Shown piece by piece: positions 11,603 to 13,910 of a stretch of 13,910 bases of DNA. The notes below the pieces were generated by a model. It made no database searches. It was not told the DNA's origin and saw nothing but the letters and a program-made list of their open reading frames with translations. The DNA comes from Thermoplasmata archaeon (GTDB taxonomy: Archaea; Thermoplasmatota; Thermoplasmata; Lutacidiplasmatales; UBA184), in the NCBI GenBank assembly GCA_030044475.1, contig JASHVP010000055.1, positions 1 through 13,910 of the forward strand. Direction: 5' to 3'. The translations under genes and the position numbers were made by a program. Position 1 is the stretch's first letter. Each line of letters opens with the position of its first letter.

Positions 11603-12197
11603 ACCGATGCCCCCGTTGACCGGGCCCAACCCCTTCCGAGCCCCGCGCCCGCATCGCGCTCGCCGTTGGGCGTGGGCGGGTACGCTCGTCGCGCTCCTCG
11701 CGATCGGCGCCGGCTGGACGGTCGCGGCCTCGTTCTCCGTCTCCCTGGGCAGCACCGAGACCGGCGCCGGCACGTACCATCCGACCACGGCCCTGACGTA
11801 CTTCGCCGAGGTCGACGCCGGTGTCGCCATCGTCCCGACGCCCGCCCCGACGACGCTCTCGACGACCGTCGGGACCCCGACGGTCCTCCCGGCCACCGCC
11901 ACCAACTACGGCGTGAACACGGCGACCGCGGGCGACGTCGGCCAGTTCTGGAAGTTCACGGAGGCGACGACCGCGCCCGTGAGCACCGAGCTCGTCCTCC
12001 GGTTCTCCGTCTCGACGGGGGCCGGCCCGACCATCACGCAGGTGACGGCGTACGTGGAGACGCAGGCCGTGGCTCCGGGCAGCGCCCTCACGTTCGTGCT
12101 CTACTTCGACCTCGGCGCCGTCTCGGGCGGGACGATCACGTTGAACAGCGTGCTCGAGATCACCCAGCAGTGCTCCGCGGTCGGCACGTGTCCCTGA
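11087..12197 (+). repeat. Tandem duplication: units 11087-11602 and 11682-12197
   Basis: Two direct units of exactly 516 bp (171 codons plus stop each) encode the matching parts of paralogs 3 and 4. They align without gaps at protein level at about 75% identity, with long shared DNA words such as CCGGCCCGACCATCACG and GCGACCGCGGGCGA. The spacer between them (11603-11681) holds only the unmatched N-terminus of paralog 4. Confidence 0.75.
11607..12197 (+). CDS. Small exported protein of the CxAVGxCP family, paralog 4
   Basis: A 196-residue protein starting 4 bp after paralog 3. A basic, proline-rich lead (R-A-P-R-P-H-R-A-R-R, 11-20), longer than in paralog 3, precedes the helix (about 21-42). 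The exported part repeats every block of paralog 3 (S-L-G-S-T-E-T-G-A-G-T-Y, T-P-T-V-L-P-A, W-K-F-T-E-A-T-T-A-P, S-T-E-L-V-L-R-F, Y-V-E-T-Q, F-V-L-Y-F-D-L-G) and ends C189-S-A-V-G-T-C195-P, its only cysteines. The near-identical bodies with unrelated N-terminal tails indicate duplication with recent replacement or drift of the cytoplasmic end. No Shine-Dalgarno is seen; it is probably translated by coupling. It is convergent with the DUF835 gene, 28 bp away. Function unknown; see the family findings. Confidence 0.82.
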   Translation: MPPLTGPNPFRAPRPHRARRWAWAGTLVALLAIGAGWTVAASFSVSLGSTETGAGTYHPTTALTYFAEVDAGVAIVPTPAPTTLSTTVGTPTVLPATATNYGVNTATAGDVGQFWKFTEATTAPVSTELVLRFSVSTGAGPTITQVTAYVETQAVAPGSALTFVLYFDLGAVSGGTITLNSVLEITQQCSAVGTCP

Positions 12198-12225
12198 GCG
12201 GCTCCGTGCCCGGCGAGCCCGCCGG

Positions 12226-13910
12226 CTAGGTCCCCGCGACGGATCCCCGGACGAACGCCGAGCGCAGGCGGTCCAGGTCGGAGCTCCCGAGGAGGTCCGG
12301 CGTGAGGTGCAGCCACGCCCGCGCCTCGTGCTCGCGGAGACGCCCGTCCAGGTCGGCGAGGAACTCGAGGACTTGGTCGACGCCGTGAATCCGGACCAGG
12401 TACTCCACCCCTTCGAGAAAGACGACGGTCACGCCCCGCTCCCCGACCGACTGAGCGAGGAACGAGGCGATCCCGGCGAGGTCGCCCGGCTTCAAGGTCG
12501 GCCCCCGGCCGAGGTTGCTGAGCCAGTAGACCTCCACCGGCCGGTTCCCCGCGAGCGCCCGGATCCGTTCGGGCGGCTCCCGGACGACCGCGACCCCCCG
12601 ATGGCCGGCCGCGGCGGCGTCGAAGAACGGTTGCAGCGCCTCGAAGATGGTCGTCGCTCCGGTCAACTCGATCCCGCCCGTCCGCGAGATCGCCGGGACG
12701 GTGACGACGGGCTCCGGGACCGTCGGCTCCGGGCCGTCAACGGTCGGAGGCGCGGTCCCGACGGCGTCCGGTCGAGTCGCCGCGGTCCCGGGGGGGATCG
12801 CCGAAGGTGCCACGGCTTCGGCCGCGGTCGGCGCCGGCTCGGGCGGAGACGGCGCCCGCTCCACCGGTGCCGCGGTCGCCTCCGGGCCGTTGGCCTCGGG
12901 GGCGGAGGGCGACCGTTCCGGAACGGGAGGTTCGGAGGGAGCTTCGGCGGTCTCCGGGTTCGCTTCGCCGACGTCTCCTTGGGCCGCCTCCGGTTCTCGG
13001 GTGTCGGGCGACCCTCCGGCGGGAACGGCTTCGTCCACCTCTCCCCCGGGTACGGTGTCGTCCGCCCCGTCCGACGTTTCGCCCGATCCCGGGGTTTCCG
13101 AGAGGGCGGTGGACTCCGGGTCGGCGACCTCGATCGCCGTCGGGGGTGCCTCGGGGAGCTCCGGTTCCTCGGGAGACGGGGCCGTCTCCGACTCGATCGA
13201 GACCCCAAGTTCCGGCTCGCCCGTGACGGACGGCTCCGGAGTCGCGTCCAGGGGCGGAGGGGTCGCCTCCCCGGCGGGGGCGTCCTCGAGGGCCGGATCG
13301 GACGACATTTCGCCCGCGAGGGGAGCGCTCCCGTCGACCGTCGGCTCTCCCGGGGATTCCGTCGCGGTCGGGGGGCCAACGCCCGCCGGGTCTTCCACGT
13401 TCGGGGTGGGGGGGGCGGGCCCATCGGACGCCGGTTCGAGCCGAACCGACTCCGAAAGGTCCGGGGAGGGCGCGGTGGGAGGATTCTCCGGCCCGGACTC
13501 TTCGGGCGGCGGGTCCGGCGCGGTCCCCGGTTCGGACCGGGCCTCCGGGGCCGGCGGGTCGGTGATCGGAGCCGGCGCGACGGCCGCCACGTCCCGTGCC
13601 ACGTCCGGAGCGTCCGCGTCCGGTGAACGAGCGAGGTCCGGGGTCTCCGGCGGAGGTTCGGGCTCCGGGGCTGCGTTCGGGACCCGATCGAGACCGTCGT
13701 CCGCCGAACCCCCCGGTAGGGCGCCGGTCGGAATCGGAGGGACCGCGGCCTCGCCGTCCCCCGCCTCCAGGCCGGAGGTCGGCTTCGCCGCACCCGGGTC
13801 GCCCCCCTCGGCGGCGCCGGCCGGCACCGGCGCCGGATCGCTCGGGGGCTGGGTCGGAAGCTCGGGAGGGGTCGGTTCGGGCGCCGCGAGTTCGACGTCG
13901 ACGGCCGGGG
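12226..13910 (-). CDS. DUF835-domain protein with a long Pro/Glu-rich region (N-terminus outside window)
   Basis: The frame is open to the right edge (a GTG at 13827 exists, but about 27 codons of the same composition continue upstream to 13908), so the start is outside the window. About 560 residues are visible. The C-terminal ~148 residues (about 12229-12675) are a DUF835 domain: V-V-R-E-P-P-E-R-I-R, V-Y-W-L-S-N, L-K-P-G-D-L-A-G-I, V-V-F-L-E-G-V-E-Y-L, and a final H-L-T-P-D-L-L block. The remaining ~410 residues are low-complexity, dominated by Pro, Glu, Ala, Ser and Thr with acidic character, and likely disordered. DUF835 is an archaeal domain of unknown biochemical role, often C-terminal in proteins with PAS, HTH or membrane parts, suggesting signalling. 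Whatever domain the linker connects to lies beyond the edge. It is convergent with the small-protein array. Confidence 0.82.
   Translation of the reverse strand, partial: PAVDVELAAPEPTPPELPTQPPSDPAPVPAGAAEGGDPGAAKPTSGLEAGDGEAAVPPIPTGALPGGSADDGLDRVPNAAPEPEPPPETPDLARSPDADAPDVARDVAAVAPAPITDPPAPEARSEPGTAPDPPPEESGPENPPTAPSPDLSESVRLEPASDGPAPPTPNVEDPAGVGPPTATESPGEPTVDGSAPLAGEMSSDPALEDAPAGEATPPPLDATPEPSVTGEPELGVSIESETAPSPEEPELPEAPPTAIEVADPESTALSETPGSGETSDGADDTVPGGEVDEAVPAGGSPDTREPEAAQGDVGEANPETAEAPSEPPVPERSPSAPEANGPEATAAPVERAPSPPEPAPTAAEAVAPSAIPPGTAATRPDAVGTAPPTVDGPEPTVPEPVVTVPAISRTGGIELTGATTIFEALQPFFDAAAAGHRGVAVVREPPERIRALAGNRPVEVYWLSNLGRGPTLKPGDLAGIASFLAQSVGERGVTVVFLEGVEYLVRIHGVDQVLEFLADLDGRLREHEARAWLHLTPDLLGSSDLDRLRSAFVRGSVAGT

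Noticed and set aside
11036..12197. Paralogs 3 and 4 as type IV pilins or archaellins
   Set aside because: They have one N-terminal helix and are exported, but there is no class III signal-peptide site (G or A followed by a hydrophobic run with Glu at +5) and the helix is too short and glycine/alanine-rich.
1..13910. tRNA, rRNA, CRISPR, insertion sequence or att site
   Set aside because: No cloverleaf-like segments, regularly spaced repeats, transposase or integrase motifs were seen. The only clear repeat is the protein-coding duplication at 11087-12197.

Overview
The window looks like a very GC-rich (around 70%) archaeal chromosome segment, most likely from an uncultured member of the Thermoplasmatota. 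The evidence is as follows. Promoters appear as short A+T islands with archaeal TATA boxes, and two of these sit 25-28 bp before an ATG, as expected for leaderless transcripts. One gene encodes a C-terminal DUF835 domain, a family I associate with Thermoplasmata and Thermococci. One surface protein carries the 'VTFxExGLPxGTTW' Ig/PEGA-like repeat, which is common in Thermoplasmata. The lineage is inferred; there is no rRNA or other marker gene here.

Left part (1-4758, all + strand): the end of an MFS transporter cut by the window edge; a probable two-gene drug-efflux operon (MarR repressor, then a 14-helix DHA2/EmrB-type transporter) driven by a promoter whose TATA box abuts a perfect 12-bp palindrome, so self-repression by the MarR protein is likely; then a DUF885-family zinc metallopeptidase that appears cytoplasmic.

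Middle part (4801-9495, all - strand): a membrane-anchored surface protein with two Ig-like repeats and about eleven N-glycosylation sequons, transcribed from its own leaderless promoter; upstream of it, a two-gene unit made of a PstS-like solute-binding protein on a membrane anchor and a polytopic membrane protein with NapH-like cysteine motifs and a two-cluster ferredoxin domain. No ABC permease or ATPase accompanies the PstS-like protein, so the pair is better read as an uncharacterised membrane redox or sensing unit than as a phosphate importer.

Right part (9688-12197, + strand): four consecutive paralogous genes for small (188-196 aa) exported or anchored proteins. All four end exactly in C-x-A-V-G-x-C-P, and these are the only two cysteines in each protein. 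The genes form two tightly coupled pairs; the second pair is a recent duplication (about 75% identity, gapless over 171 residues). I do not recognise the family. It is the best candidate for an undescribed surface structure in this window. The array is divergent from the PstS-like/ferredoxin unit across a 192-bp region holding a palindromic TATA element.

Right edge (12226-13910, - strand): the C-terminal part of a DUF835 protein with a Pro/Glu-rich low-complexity region of about 410 residues, truncated by the window edge and convergent with the array. No tRNA, rRNA, CRISPR, insertion sequence or integrase was seen.
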